Below, in pieces: positions 9,094 to 19,459 of a stretch of DNA of 64,000 nucleotides. Below the pieces are notes generated by a model. It worked only from the letters and a program-made list of their open reading frames with translations. It made no database searches and was not told the DNA's origin. The stretch covers positions 80,720,474 through 80,784,473 of the forward strand of contig CP154956.1 of assembly GCA_039621445.1 (NCBI GenBank). Reading direction: 5' to 3'. The DNA comes from Euglena gracilis. Its lineage: Eukaryota; Euglenida; Euglenophyceae; Euglenales. Position 1 is the first letter of the stretch. Each line of letters opens with the position of its first letter. A program made the position numbers and the translations under genes.

Positions 9094-11262
9094 AGAAACC
9101 CGTGGCCCTTCGGTGGTATTTCAGGGGTGTGGGCCCGGGCGCGAAATCGCAACATGTGCAGGTACTTTGGTGGTTGCACCAAGGGTATTGTTCGGGTGAT
9201 TTTGGGAATGCGCATGGAACATACCACTTAGTGTACCATAGGTACCATGCACATTTGGGGAATCGCGATTGCGCGAATGGTGATGCGGTTGCGCATGTGG
9301 GGGTGAGGTATCACATGGTTGCACCATTGGTGCTACAAAGCGAATTTGGGAGGTATGACCAATACCCGGTGTGGGGGTGCGGATCATACCGCGAATGAGT
9401 TCGGATTCCCGAATCTCCTGATTTAAGAGGGGGGTGGGTCTGGTTTTCGCTTGAAAACCCGACTCATCATCTGAAAACTCGTCCATTGGGACTGGTAATG
9501 CTAATGGGGGAACCACTGCATGAGCGGAAACGGGATTTGGTGGCAATGTGCCTGTGGACTCGGGAATTGGTGCGCAAATAGCGCTTTTGGTGCTGGAAGA
9601 TGCGGCAAGTGTGCCAACCATACCCGATTGCGGGTTTTGGTGAATGGAACGCATTTGTGCGTGAATTTGGTCCAGATTTGTTGCAAATTCATGCACACTC
9701 TGCTCCAAATGGTCAACAACCTGCCAATTGGCGGTTATCCGACCCACATCATCCTGCAAACGCCTAATCCGCATACGGTATGAGGGTAGCTCATCCAAAA
9801 GCGGGATTTTGTCAGAAATTGACTGAAAATCGTGCGAAATTGCACCAAACATCGTGTCCAATTCCTGTACTCTTGTCACCAAAGTGCGCATCGCACTGGA
9901 AATGGCCTCCAATTGTGGAGATTGCTTGGTGGGCTGATCCGAATGCGGACCTTTGACTTTTCCAGCCATTGGCTGTTCCATCAAAACAGAAACTTGCGCG
10001 GATAGCGCGGTAATGTCATTTTGCAGTTTTGTGACATCCTGCTTCACCGTTTTCTCGGTGTTCATGAGACTGTCACAAAATCCTTGCATGACTTGGTGGT
10101 TTTCCGCGCGCATTTCAGCGCAAATCTTGTCCAAGTGTGTGTTTGGGAGTGTGGGGGTAGGTGTTGGTAACGGCAATGTGCCTTGGGGTGGTGATTGCAC
10201 CTGTAGCATTTTTGTGCTCATTTCTTGCATGCGTTTGTGCAAATCCGCAATCGCAGTGTGAATGCCGGTAACATCCGGGATCCTACCAGCTACTTCCGCA
10301 TAGCGGGTGTGCAACTTAGCCAATGAGGCTTCAATGTTACCAACATCCTGTTGTAACTGTTTGTGCAAAGCGGACATGGTGGCCTTGAGTCCGCTAATAT
10401 CCGGTGTTGGTGCACGGGTTGCCGTATTGCGGTTCTGCAACTCCGCGATTGCGGTTCGGATTTCCGTTGTGTCGTTTTGCCACCGTTGTTGCAAATTGTC
10501 AATCCTACTCGCGATATTCGCGATTTGGGTCTGAAAACTCGCAATTTCAGCGAGAATCTCACCACAATGGCAAGATTTCTGCTCCAACCGAGAACGTCTT
10601 TCCTCCAATTGTTGCACATAGGTGCGGGGGGCAAAACTTTCATTGGCTTGGGGAGAAAAGTGGGCAAAATTCGCGGAATCACCGCTCAACTGGAAAGTGC
10701 GCTGTTGCGCTTCCTGAAATGCGGTTGCAAGTGTGGAGAATTGCTCCATTGTAATAAATTTTCCCAAATCAGGATTTTTGATGGGGGGGTCATGCAACTT
10801 TTGCTGCAATTGTGGAAAAATTGCCGTAATTGGCTCCAATTGGTGTGATAAAGCTTGCAAACTATGTTGCATGTTGGAGAAAATCGCATCATTGCGGGAT
10901 TGTGTTTCACACATGGCTTCGCTCACTTTTTGGAAGTGTTGTGGCAAATGTGCCTGCAAATGTGTGTCCAAACCTTGACGCAAAGTTGCTAGGTCCACAT
11001 TGGTGGATTGAAAGTTTGTTTGGCAATATTGACCAACATCACGCACATAACTCCAAAGGTAATTGAGCTTGTGGTCTACAACCTTTTGTTGTTTTGAATC
11101 CAAAACCTTATTAAGTGTCATAGCGCAATCCGCTACACAAGTGTGGACATGGGAAATTTGCCGCGTTAGCGGGTGGTCCACTGGAAGGTTTGCGACTATG
11201 CGCTGAATCACGGTAATGGGTTGAGGGGAAATATTGTCCAACTCTTCCGCATCACTGCTCAT
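9094..11262 (-). CDS. Coiled-coil Gag of LTR family A (copy A2), N-terminal part
   Basis: A frame of 713 codons starts at the ATG at 11262 (MSSDAEELDN) and stays open to 9121. The protein is dominated by heptad-like Gln/Leu-rich segments typical of coiled coils, such as the one around LQALSHQLEPITAIF. A His/Pro-rich linker follows. The same protein lies in sense at 53715-56382, with high similarity from the segment ending TQSRNDAIF onward. No enzyme domain is present; by position it is the structural Gag of an LTR retroelement, expected to multimerise and package RNA. The natural frame does not end here. It reaches a stop next to the DIRS insertion at 9093/9094, and its C-terminal half lies beyond that element. 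Confidence 0.75.
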
Positions 11263-11283
11263 AGACTCTGTGGGACTTGTATT

Positions 11284-11880
11284 AAATGTATTTTCGGGGG
11301 GCGGGGTTGGGGCCGAAACTTTGGCCCCGTGGCCCGTTTGCCCTTGCTCTAAAAAGTTTTTCCAGGGTTTTTGGGGGTTCTCTTTCTAAAAATCTGGGGG
11401 CTGGGGGTGGCTGGCCGTTTTGGGAAACCCTGTTTTGGCCTAAATGCCCTTAAATGTACTTTCGGGGGGCGGGGTTGGGGCCGAAACCTTGCCGGGACCA
11501 TAACTTTGGTCCCGTGGCCCGTTTGCCCCTGCTCTAAAAAGTTTTCCCAGTGTTTTTGGGGGTGCTCTTTCCAAAACACCCGGAGGCTGGGGGTGGCTGG
11601 CCATTTTGGGACACCCTGTTTTGGCCTAAATGCCCTTAAATGTACTTTCGGGGGGCGGGGTTGGGGCCGAAACCTTGCCGCGGCCATAACTTTGGCCCCG
11701 TGGCCCGTTTGCCCTTGATCTAAAAAATATTTTCAAGGTTTTTGGGGGTGCTCTTTCCAAAAATCCGGGAGGCTGGGGGTGGCTGGCCATTTTGGGACAC
11801 CCTTTTTTTTTTGGCCAGAATGCCCTTAAATGTACTTTCGGGGGGCGGGGTTGGGGCCGAAACTTTGGCACCCTGCAAAA
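11284..11880. repeat. Tandem repeat, unit about 187 bp, 3.3 copies
   Basis: Copies start with AAATGTA at 11284, 11452, 11638 and 11828, giving spacings of 168, 186 and 190 bp. Each contains CTTTCGGGGGGCGGGGTTGG, a GTGGCCCGTTTGCCC block and GGCTGGGGGTGGCTGGCC. The last copy is partial. It sits immediately upstream of the A2 gag start codon (on the minus strand), where A1 has its leader, so it may replace or interrupt the leader. Open frames crossing it are repeats of the unit rather than a convincing gene. Confidence 0.85.
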
Positions 11881-11884
11881 GACT

Positions 11885-12069
11885 TTTTTTGTGGTTTCAG
11901 GTGGTGGATGCATAACAACAGATGGAGCACACTCACCTTCGGTTACTTCTCTTCGGGTCTTTCTCGGTGACCTTCGCGGGGTTGAGGAGGAATAATCCGA
12001 GTCGGACTGCTGCGAATAGTCTCTTGCATTGCGGGGGAAATAGTCTGCTCGTTGCTTTCCTTTCTTCAT
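11885..12069 (-). CDS. Unidentified Ser/Arg-rich ORF fragment
   Basis: From the ATG at 12069 the minus strand encodes a short basic, serine-rich stretch (MKKGKQRADYFPRN, then SDSDYSSSTPRRSPRKTRR) before it enters the 187-bp tandem repeat. Codon composition differs from the repeat, so this could be the 5' coding part of an element or an exon. I recognise no family. It may be the first coding piece of the A2 element, because it lies upstream of its Gag in the same orientation, but A1 has nothing similar. Confidence 0.25.
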
Positions 12070-12540
12070 CCCCGACTACCACGTCAGCACACACCATGCC
12101 CTTCGAGGAATGGATCTGATAAAAAAGCAACGCATTTAATATAGAACATCATCAAAAATATCACACCCATTCTCAGTGGGTGTCAATGGTTCAATGTGGT
12201 CAACGTCAATGGTTCAATGTTTACTACCTTCGTTGCATCTCGATGTCTTCTGTCATATCATTTGTCCTCTGCAAAACATATCCGGAGATGAGAATTCATA
12301 ATTAGGCATCACCAATGACGACGGTGCAAAGCTTGACACCCATCTCCCGACAGGAGCAAAAGCAAGATTTCGCAATCACCGTTCCGGATGCACGCTCTGA
12401 ACGGCATTCCAACACACCCAAGCACATCAACCACGGAGGGCGAATGAAGAGCAGAATCCGGCCCTACGCTGGAACTCGCGTCCGCATTCGCACGACCGCG
12501 GATTCCGGGCGCGGGCGTAGGGCGTTATATCGCGCCCGTT
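12070..12540. other. No gene recognised
   Basis: This interval holds only short frames without recognisable domains. Two nearby copies of GTCAATGGTTCAATGT occur at about 12182-12220, a short direct repeat. GC content rises sharply between 12380 and 12590 toward the hairpin that precedes the minisatellite. Confidence 0.4.
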
Positions 12541-12559
12541 ATAAGTTAGGGAGACAAGC

Positions 12560-12590
12560 CCGGCCCGGCCCGTGCTAACGCACGGGCCAA
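12560..12590. repeat. Hairpin CCCGTGC...GCACGGG, copy 1
   Basis: The sequence around 12566-12588 reads GGCCCGTGCTAACGCACGGG and can fold into a near-perfect stem with a TAA loop. It is preceded by GACAAGCCCGGCCC, which resembles the GACAAGCAGGTCCCGGCCC before the related hairpins at 15490-15512 and 17540-17562. The shared upstream context suggests these are the ends of one repeat family. Similar hairpins at repeat termini are frequent in plant genomes. Which element class this belongs to I cannot tell. Confidence 0.6.
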
Positions 12591-12879
12591 AATCTCACCG
12601 AACCTTGTGGCGAAAACTAACCCAAAAAACGCGAAAACCCCCCAAAATATTTTTATAATTTAATATTTTTTGTTTAATACATAAAACAGTCAACTATCTT
12701 TGTCAAATCGCGTGTAATTTTGAATCAAATACTTAATTTGAAACAATTTTGAAACCTTTTTTCAAATTGAAATATGTATCACATGGAGCTCACAGAACCG
12801 CAGAGATTGTCACTAAACCAATACAGCGTGGACGAAAAACCACGAAAGCAGGCGCTAACGTAACCGTGCAAGAGTCGCA

Positions 12880-14735
12880 CTTTACAACGTGCTCACCTAG
12901 CCAAACCCGTACAACGTGCTCACATCACACGTGTTTACCCAAATGCGTGACGTGCTTCCCTAACCAGGACAACGTGCCTACCGACACCGTGCAACGTGCT
13001 AACCCAACTTGTGCAACGTGCTTTATCAAACCCGAGCAACGTGCTTACCAAACTTTTGCGACACGCTTTCAAAGCCCGTGTAACGTGCTTACCTAACCCG
13101 GGCAACGGGATCACCTAACCCACCTAACCCGTACAACGTGCTTACCTAACCCACCTAACCCCCACAATGTGCATATCTTAATCCGTGAAACGTGCTTAAC
13201 TAACACGTGCAAGTGCTCACCTAACCCGTGCAACGTGCTAACTAAACCCGTTCAACGTACTTAACCCGCGCAACGTACTCACCTACCCCTAAAACGTGCT
13301 TACCAAACCCGTGGCACGTGCATAACAAACCCGTGCTACGAGCTTACCAAACGTTCTTTCCTAAGCCCTAAACCGTGCTTAGGTGACCTGTGCAACGAAT
13401 TCACCTAACTAGTGCAACGTGTTTATCTCACGTCCAACGCGCTCAATTAACCCGTGCAACGTGCTTACCTAACACGTGTCGCGTAATTACCTAAACCCTG
13501 TGACGCGTGCTTAACTAAACCGTGCAACGTACTTACCTAACCCGTGCAACGTGCTTAACTAACCCATGCAACGCACTTGCCTAGCCCTTGCAACGTGCTT
13601 ACCAAACCCAGGTCACGTGCTTATCAAACCCCGTGCAACGTGCTTACCTAACCCGTGCAACGGGCGTACCTATCCCGTGCAACGTGGGAACCTAACCCGT
13701 GCAACGTGCTTACTAAACCCGGGTCGCGTGCTTACCAAACCCGTGCAACGTATGTAGTAACCCGTGCAAGTTAACCCGTGTTAGTTAAGCCATGGAACGT
13801 ACTTACCTTACCCGTGCAACGTGCTTACCTAACCCGTGCAACGTGCTAACCTAACCCGTGCAATGTACTACCAAACCCGTGCAACGTGCGTACCTAACCC
13901 GTGCAACGTGCTAACCTAACCCGTGCAACGTGCTTACCAAATCCGTGCAACGTGCTTACCAAACCCGTGCATCGTGCTTACCTAACCCGTGCAACGTGCG
14001 TACCCAACCCGTGCAACGTGCTTACCAAACCCGTGCAACGCACGTACTAACCCGTGCAAGTTAACCCGTGTTAGTAAAGCCATGCAACGTACTTACCTTA
14101 CCCGTGCAACGTGCTTACCAAACCCGTTCAACGTGCTTACCTAACCCGTGCAACGTGCTTACCAAATCCGTGCAACGTGCTTACCAAACCCGTGCATCGT
14201 GCTTACCTAACCCGTGCAACGTGCGTACCCAACCCGTGCAACGTGCTAACCTAACCCGTGCAACGTGCTTACCAAACCCGTGCACGCACGTACTAACCCG
14301 TGCAAGTTAACCCGTGTTAGTAACGCCATGCAACGTACTTACCTTACCCGTGCAACGTGCTTACCTAACCCGTGCAACCTGTTAACCCAACCCGTGCAAC
14401 GTGCTAACCTAACCCGTGCAACGTACTTACCAAACCCGTGCAACGTACGTACTAACCTGTGCAACGTGCTAACCAAACCCGTGCAACGTGCTAACCTAAC
14501 CCGTGCAACGTGTGTACCTAACCCGTGCAACGTGCTCCAAACCCGGGTCGCGTGCTTACCAAACCCGTGAACGTACGTACTAACCCGTGCAAGTTAACCC
14601 GTGTTAGTTAAGCCATGCACGTACTTACCTAACCCTTGCAACCTGCTTAACTAACGCGTGCAACGTACTTACCAAACCCGTGCAACGTTCATACCTAACC
14701 CGTGCAACGTGCGTACCTAACCTTGCTTTTCAAAG
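12880..14735. repeat. 22-bp minisatellite array with higher-order repeats
   Basis: The consensus unit is close to AACCCGTGCAACGTGCTTAC plus CT, repeated about 80 times over 1.85 kb and degenerate at the left end. A variant block, AACCCGTGCAAGTTAACCCG then TGTTAG, recurs at 13759, 14049, 14294 and 14582. The spacings of about 290, 245 and 288 bp are multiples of the unit, so longer blocks of 11-13 units were amplified. The unit core CCCGTGCAACG is nearly the 5' half of the hairpins that flank the array on both sides. Frames through the array are repetitive and I do not consider them coding. Confidence 0.93.
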
Positions 14736-14739
14736 TCAA

Positions 14740-15360
14740 ATCACAGAAAAAATTGCCTCATTCATGAATAGCCTGAGAGAAAAAAGTTTTCAACTGAATC
14801 CCTGTGGCTCACATTCCTAACCCAAAAGTTGAACCCAGATGAGCAACATTTACTCAAACATGCCAGAACTTGAAATGGGTAAGTCTTTTCGATCTCTGAA
14901 AGTTGGAAGGTCAACCAGGGGTGTTTTCCGGGGTTCACTGGGGGGCTCAATCAGAAAAAACTGATCTCAGGCTGCAGCTTGGCTTCCTGTCACTGCAAAG
15001 GAGGGAAAATTCAAATTTTGCAAAATCGACTGTCAATGAACTGGACCAACTGTGAACCACTCCCACTCACCCTGGCTACCGTTCTGGCACGAAAACAGAC
15101 TCCGGCCACTCAGCCAACCCGAAACCACCAAAAAAATCTGAACCCAACGAAGGAATCCACTAGGACGAGTACAGACTTGATCGCTCTACCAAACTCTGCC
15201 TGATGAATCACTCAATTTGGCTGTCTGACGTTGTCTTTGATTTTCCTGGGTTTGACCACCAATTAGGAATCACCCCGTGGGTTTCTGACCATCCGCCTCC
15301 TCCCCCAGGCCATTTCACCCATTTCAGGGGCACCGGTCCGGGTGCACGGGACCCCGGCGG
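14740..15360. other. No gene recognised
   Basis: The region between the minisatellite and the 2-kb duplication has only short frames without recognisable domains. It becomes GC-rich from about 15290, just before the hairpin-bearing repeat end. Confidence 0.4.
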
Positions 15361-15489
15361 ATCCCACCGTACCGGTCCCGTCCGCCAACCCTCCAAATCG
15401 GGCGTAATTTGGAGGCCTACGGCCCAACTCGCGGAAAATTGGGATCCGGAACGCGTCCCTTACTCCGTACATAGTATAGACAAGCAGGT

Positions 15490-15514
15490 CCCGGCCCGTG
15501 CTGACGCACGGGCT
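15490..15514. repeat. Hairpin CCCGTGC...GCACGGG, copy 2
   Basis: GGCCCGTGCTGACGCACGGG folds into a stem with a short loop. It is preceded by a GC-rich stretch ending TAGTATAGACAAGCAGG. An identical copy lies at 17540-17564 in the second duplication unit, and a diverged one at 12560-12590. Confidence 0.6.
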
Positions 15515-16449
15515 CCAGTGTCCCAAAGTTTTTAGTTGCCGCGCAAGCTTACGCGTTATGTGCAGCGCCTTTGCATAGTTTGGCGTTTCTTAATAACCAT
15601 AAATGGTAGCAAAAAAAGTCAAATTGTTTGAATTAAAGTCTCAACCAATAGTCTTGTAATAATTATTAAATGAGAAAAAATAAAAAGTTTCACGTCTCCG
15701 TTCAACTTCTCACTTCCGCGATTATTGCAAGGAAGTGTTTCATTTTTTATCATTTTTTTACAATAATTATCCAACGTATTATTGGATGGGTAGTTTTTCT
15801 CTTTGCGCCTTGTCTGGATGAAACGCAGAAACAGTAGCGTTGTTCTTTTCTTTCCAGAAATGACTTCATTCGATTGCACTTGAATTGGACTGATATTCAA
15901 TTTGTGGTTATTTTTTTTAACTGGCACGCTGGCTGGATGACATGGACTGGTTTTCCAGTATGTGGGGTTTTATGCACACCTTTGGTGGAGCAGAAACAGT
16001 CAGAAGCAGGCGAACAGGCCAGCCATGGATGTGGTTGGTGATGGTGTCTGTTAAAGGAGGGTTGTGAATGGTTTTTGGTTTTTTTTGTCTGTTTCAACAG
16101 CTGGGACCCATTGTCCCTCATTTGCAGATCCACCGTCTGAGAAAAGGCGTTTTTTGACCAAGTTTGGCCAATTTTAATTCCCTTCGCCCAAAATTGGACT
16201 TTGGATTTGGAGACATTGGACATTGAAATTGGACAATGAAAAATTTTCTGACCGTGATTCTGAAAAAACCCGGGGAGTCCAGTCGAACGTTCCTCAACGC
16301 GAAATGTCCTGAAAAAACCCACAGTGTTTGAGCCAAAATTTCCAACCGTTCTTCAGGGGGGGGGGACCCCAGGGGGAGGGTAGCTAAAATCTCGTGAATA
16401 CCGTGAATCTAGTCATACCGTGAATACCGTGAATTTAATACAGCTAAAA

Positions 16450-16700
16450 TGCCGTGAATCTTGAACAACCCAGCGGGGGTCCAGCCAATTTGAAAACACC
16501 CAGGGGGGGCCCAGCCAGAATTTCCAACCGTTATTCTGAAAAACCCAGGGGGGGTCCAGCTAAAATTCTCAACTGTGACTCTGAAAAAAACCCATGCGGG
16601 GTCCACCGAAAATTTCCAGCCGTGACACCAGGGCAGCCAAAATTTCCAACCGTAATTCTGAAAAAACCCAGGGGGGGATCCAACAAAAGTACCCTGAAAA
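16450..16700. repeat. Minisatellite CCCAGGGGGGGTCCAGCC
   Basis: Five to six imperfect units share CTGAAAAAACCCAGGGGGG, then TCCAGCCAAAATTTCCAACC and GTNATT. Unit length varies between about 40 and 60 bp. The same array is duplicated at about 18500-18750 in the second 2-kb unit. A related single motif at about 16250-16350 suggests the array grew from that sequence. Confidence 0.75.
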
Positions 16701-16719
16701 TGCCCCTGGGGTCCTGACT

Positions 16720-16870
16720 GGCTTGGGCATATCGTGGTGTGGTGCACGTCTTGTCGAGAAGAAGTCCATCCGGCATGCAGGAGAACTGCGCGTGCACATC
16801 TTCATCGATAATGACCATGATCCTGACGATCGTATAGGGGGTCGTGATCTTCACCTGCCCGTGGTTTTCA
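16720..16870. repeat. Diverged internal repeat, first copy
   Basis: A segment of about 150 bp including GTGGTGCACGTCTTGTCGAG and CATCTTCATCGATAATGACC recurs at about 17200-17350 with roughly one base in five changed. Both recur in the second duplication unit (18770-18920 and 19250-19400). The stretch upstream of the second copy, around TTCTTTGGAAAGGACTGGCT, has a further diverged copy at about 20030-20150. Confidence 0.65.
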
Positions 16871-17410
16871 TCTGCACTTTTTGTGAGCAATTTTGAGTAT
16901 GTCCATTCAACTCCCCGAAAAAATGTTCAAAAAGAAGAGACCTTCTTGCGGCCAGAGGGGGAGGGTGTTGTGATAGGCCTGCCAGCCAGCCCCCTTTTTT
17001 GCAGGTCCAGCCCAAAAAATTAAAGAAGTTCAAACGAATTTTAGTCCCCCCCCCCTGCGGTGGGGGTGGATTTGCTGGCTGGAAAGAGGGGTTTTGAACC
17101 ATGAACTGGAAATAATTCACAATCACAAGGATTCAGGAGTCAGCAACCATGAGCTGGTGTTCTTTGGAAAGGACTGGCTTGGATGGTGGAGGACGATGGG
17201 CTTCGCTCATTTGGGTATATCGGGGCGTGGTGCACACCTTGTTGAGAAGAATGACATGCAGCATGCGGGGAACAGCGTGGGCACATCTTCATCGATAATC
17301 ACCATGATCCTGACGATTGTACAGGGGGTGGGGATCTTCATCTGCACGTGGTGGAGTGAGAAGCGATTTTTTTTTCGTTCGTCTGATGGACTTTGGCTGG
17401 ACGGTGACAG

Positions 17411-19459
17411 ATCCCACCGTACCGGTCCCGTCCGCCAACCCTCCAAATCGGGCGTAATTTGGAGGCCTACGGCCCAACTCGCGGAAAATTGGGATCCGGA
17501 ACGCGTCCCTTACTCCGTACATAGTATAGACAAGCAGGTCCCGGCCCGTGCTGACGCACGGGCTCCAGTGTCCCAAAGTTTTTAGTTGCCGCGCAAGCTT
17601 ACGCGTTATGTGCAGCGCCTTTGCATAGTTTGGCGTTTCTTAATAACCATAAATGGTAGCAAAAAAAGTCAAATTGTTTGAATTAAAGTCTCAACCAATA
17701 GTCTTGTAATAATTATTAAATGAGAAAAAATAAAAAGTTTCACGTCTCCGTTCAACTTCTCACTTCCGCGATTATTGCAAGGAAGTGTTTCATTTTTTAT
17801 CATTTTTTTACAATAATTATCCAACGTATTATTGGATGAGTAGTTTTTCTCTTTGCGCCTTGTCTGGATGAAACGCAGAAACAGTAGCGTTGTTCTTTTC
17901 TTTCCAGAAATGACTTCATTCGATTGCACTTGAATTGGACTGATATTCAATTTGTGGTTATTTTTTTTAACTGGCACGCTGGCTGGATGACATGGACTGG
18001 TTTTCCAGTATGTGGGGTTTTATGCACACCTTTGGTGGAGCAGAAACAGTCAGAAGCAGGCGAACAGGCCAGCCATGGATGTGGTTGGTGATGGTGTCTG
18101 TTAAAGGAGGGTTGTGAATGGTTTTTGGTTTTTTTTGTCTGTTTCAACAGCTGGGACCCATTGTCCCTCATTTGCAGATCCACCGTCTGAGAAAAGGCGT
18201 TTTTTGACCAAGTTTGGCCAATTTTAATTCCCTTCGCCCAAAATTGGACTTTGGATTTGGAGACATTGGACATTGAAATTGGACAATGAAAAATTTTCTG
18301 ACCGTGATTCTGAAAAAACCCGGGGAGTCCAGTCGAACGTTCCTCAACGCGAAATGTCCTGAAAAAACCCACAGTGTTTGAGCCAAAATTTCCAACCGTT
18401 CTTCAGGGGGGGGGACCCCAGGGGGAGGGTAGCTAAAATCTCGTGAATACCGTGAATCTAGTCATACCGTGAATACCGTGAATTTAATACAGCTAAAATG
18501 CCGTGAATCTTGAACAACCCAGCGGGGGTCCAGCCAATTTGAAAACACCCAGGGGGGGCCCAGCCAGAATTTCCAACCGTTATTCTGAAAAACCCAGGGG
18601 GGGTCCAGCTAAAATTCTCAACTGTGACTCTGAAAAAAACCCATGCGGGGTCCACCGAAAATTTCCAGCCGTGACACCAGGGCAGCCAAAATTTCCAACC
18701 GTAATTCTGAAAAAACCCAGGGGGGGATCCAACAAAAGTACCCTGAAAATGCCCCTGGGGTCCTGACTGGCTTGGGCATATCGTGGTGTGGTGCACGTCT
18801 TGTCGAGAAGAAGTCCATCCGGCATGCAGGAGAACTGCGCGTGCACATCTTCATCGATAATGACCATGATCCTGACGATCGTATAGGGGGTCGTGATCTT
18901 CACCTGCCCGTGGTTTTCATCTGCACTTTTTGTGAGCAATTTTGAGTATGTCCATTCAACTCCCCGAAAAAATGTTCAAAAAGAAGAGACCTTCTTGCGG
19001 CCAGAGGGGGAGGGTGTTGTGATAGGCCTGCCAGCCAGCCCCCTTTTTTGCAGGTCCAGCCCAAAAAATTAAAGAAGTTCAAACGAATTTTAGTCCCCCC
19101 CCCCTGCGGTGGGGGTGGATTTGCTGGCTGGAAAGAGGGGTTTTGAACCATGAACTGGAAATAATTCACAATCACAAGGATTCAGGAGTCAGCAACCATG
19201 AGCTGGTGTTCTTTGGAAAGGACTGGCTTGGATGGTGGAGGACGATGGGCTTCGCTCATTTGGGTATATCGGGGCGTGGTGCACACCTTGTTGAGAAGAA
19301 TGACATGCAGCATGCGGGGAACAGCGTGGGCACATCTTCATCGATAATCACCATGATCCTGACGATTGTACAGGGGGTGGGGATCTTCATCTGCACGTGG
19401 TGGAGTGAGAAGCGATTTTTTTTTCGTTCGTCTGATGGACTTTGGCTGGACGGTGACAG
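17411..19459. repeat. 2.05-kb tandem duplication, copy 2
   Basis: Second unit of the duplication that starts at 15361, in the same orientation and without spacer. It ends at GGACGGTGACAG, after which the sequence changes to ATTCTTCGC instead of ATCCCACCG. Confidence 0.92.

Larger units (their letters stand above)
3590..11262 (-). mobile_element. LTR-family A copy A2, split by DIRS-B1
   Basis: This is an antisense partial copy of the gag-only LTR element family best seen intact at 52816-63595. Its gag begins at 11262 and runs left to 9094, is interrupted by the DIRS element at 4518-9093, and resumes at 4517, fading around 3960-3600 where the zinc-knuckle region should be. No LTR is recognisable on either side, so the copy is truncated. 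Its N-terminal module differs from that of A1: it lacks the Ser-Ser-Ile-Glu-His repeats, so the family is modular at that end. Removing the DIRS element restores a continuous alignment with A1 gag. Confidence 0.75.
15361..17410. repeat. 2.05-kb tandem duplication, copy 1
   Basis: This unit is repeated immediately at 17411-19459. By eye I find two differences: G at 15789 against A at 17839, and a run of 10 G near 16356 against 9 G near 18406. The junction shows only a 3-bp microhomology (GAT). The unit contains the GC-rich hairpin repeat at its start, an AT-rich stretch, a 35-60-bp minisatellite and two diverged copies of a 150-bp motif. No open frame in it resembles a known protein. Such near identity means a very recent duplication or an assembly duplication. 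Confidence 0.92.

Noticed and set aside
12560-12600. Helitron 3' end (hairpin)
   Set aside because: No CTRR terminus lies at the expected distance after the hairpin here or at 15512 and 17562.
12880-14735. CRISPR-like array
   Set aside because: The repeat is a contiguous, degenerate 22-bp minisatellite without unique spacers.
15619-16345. Minus-strand ORFs of 75-141 codons in the 2-kb repeat
   Set aside because: They show no recognisable domain, and the surrounding sequence is minisatellite and AT-rich repeat; identity between the two units reflects the duplication, not constraint.
15361-19459. Pair of adjacent LTRs of one element
   Set aside because: The units abut without internal region, have no TG...CA termini and no flanking duplication.
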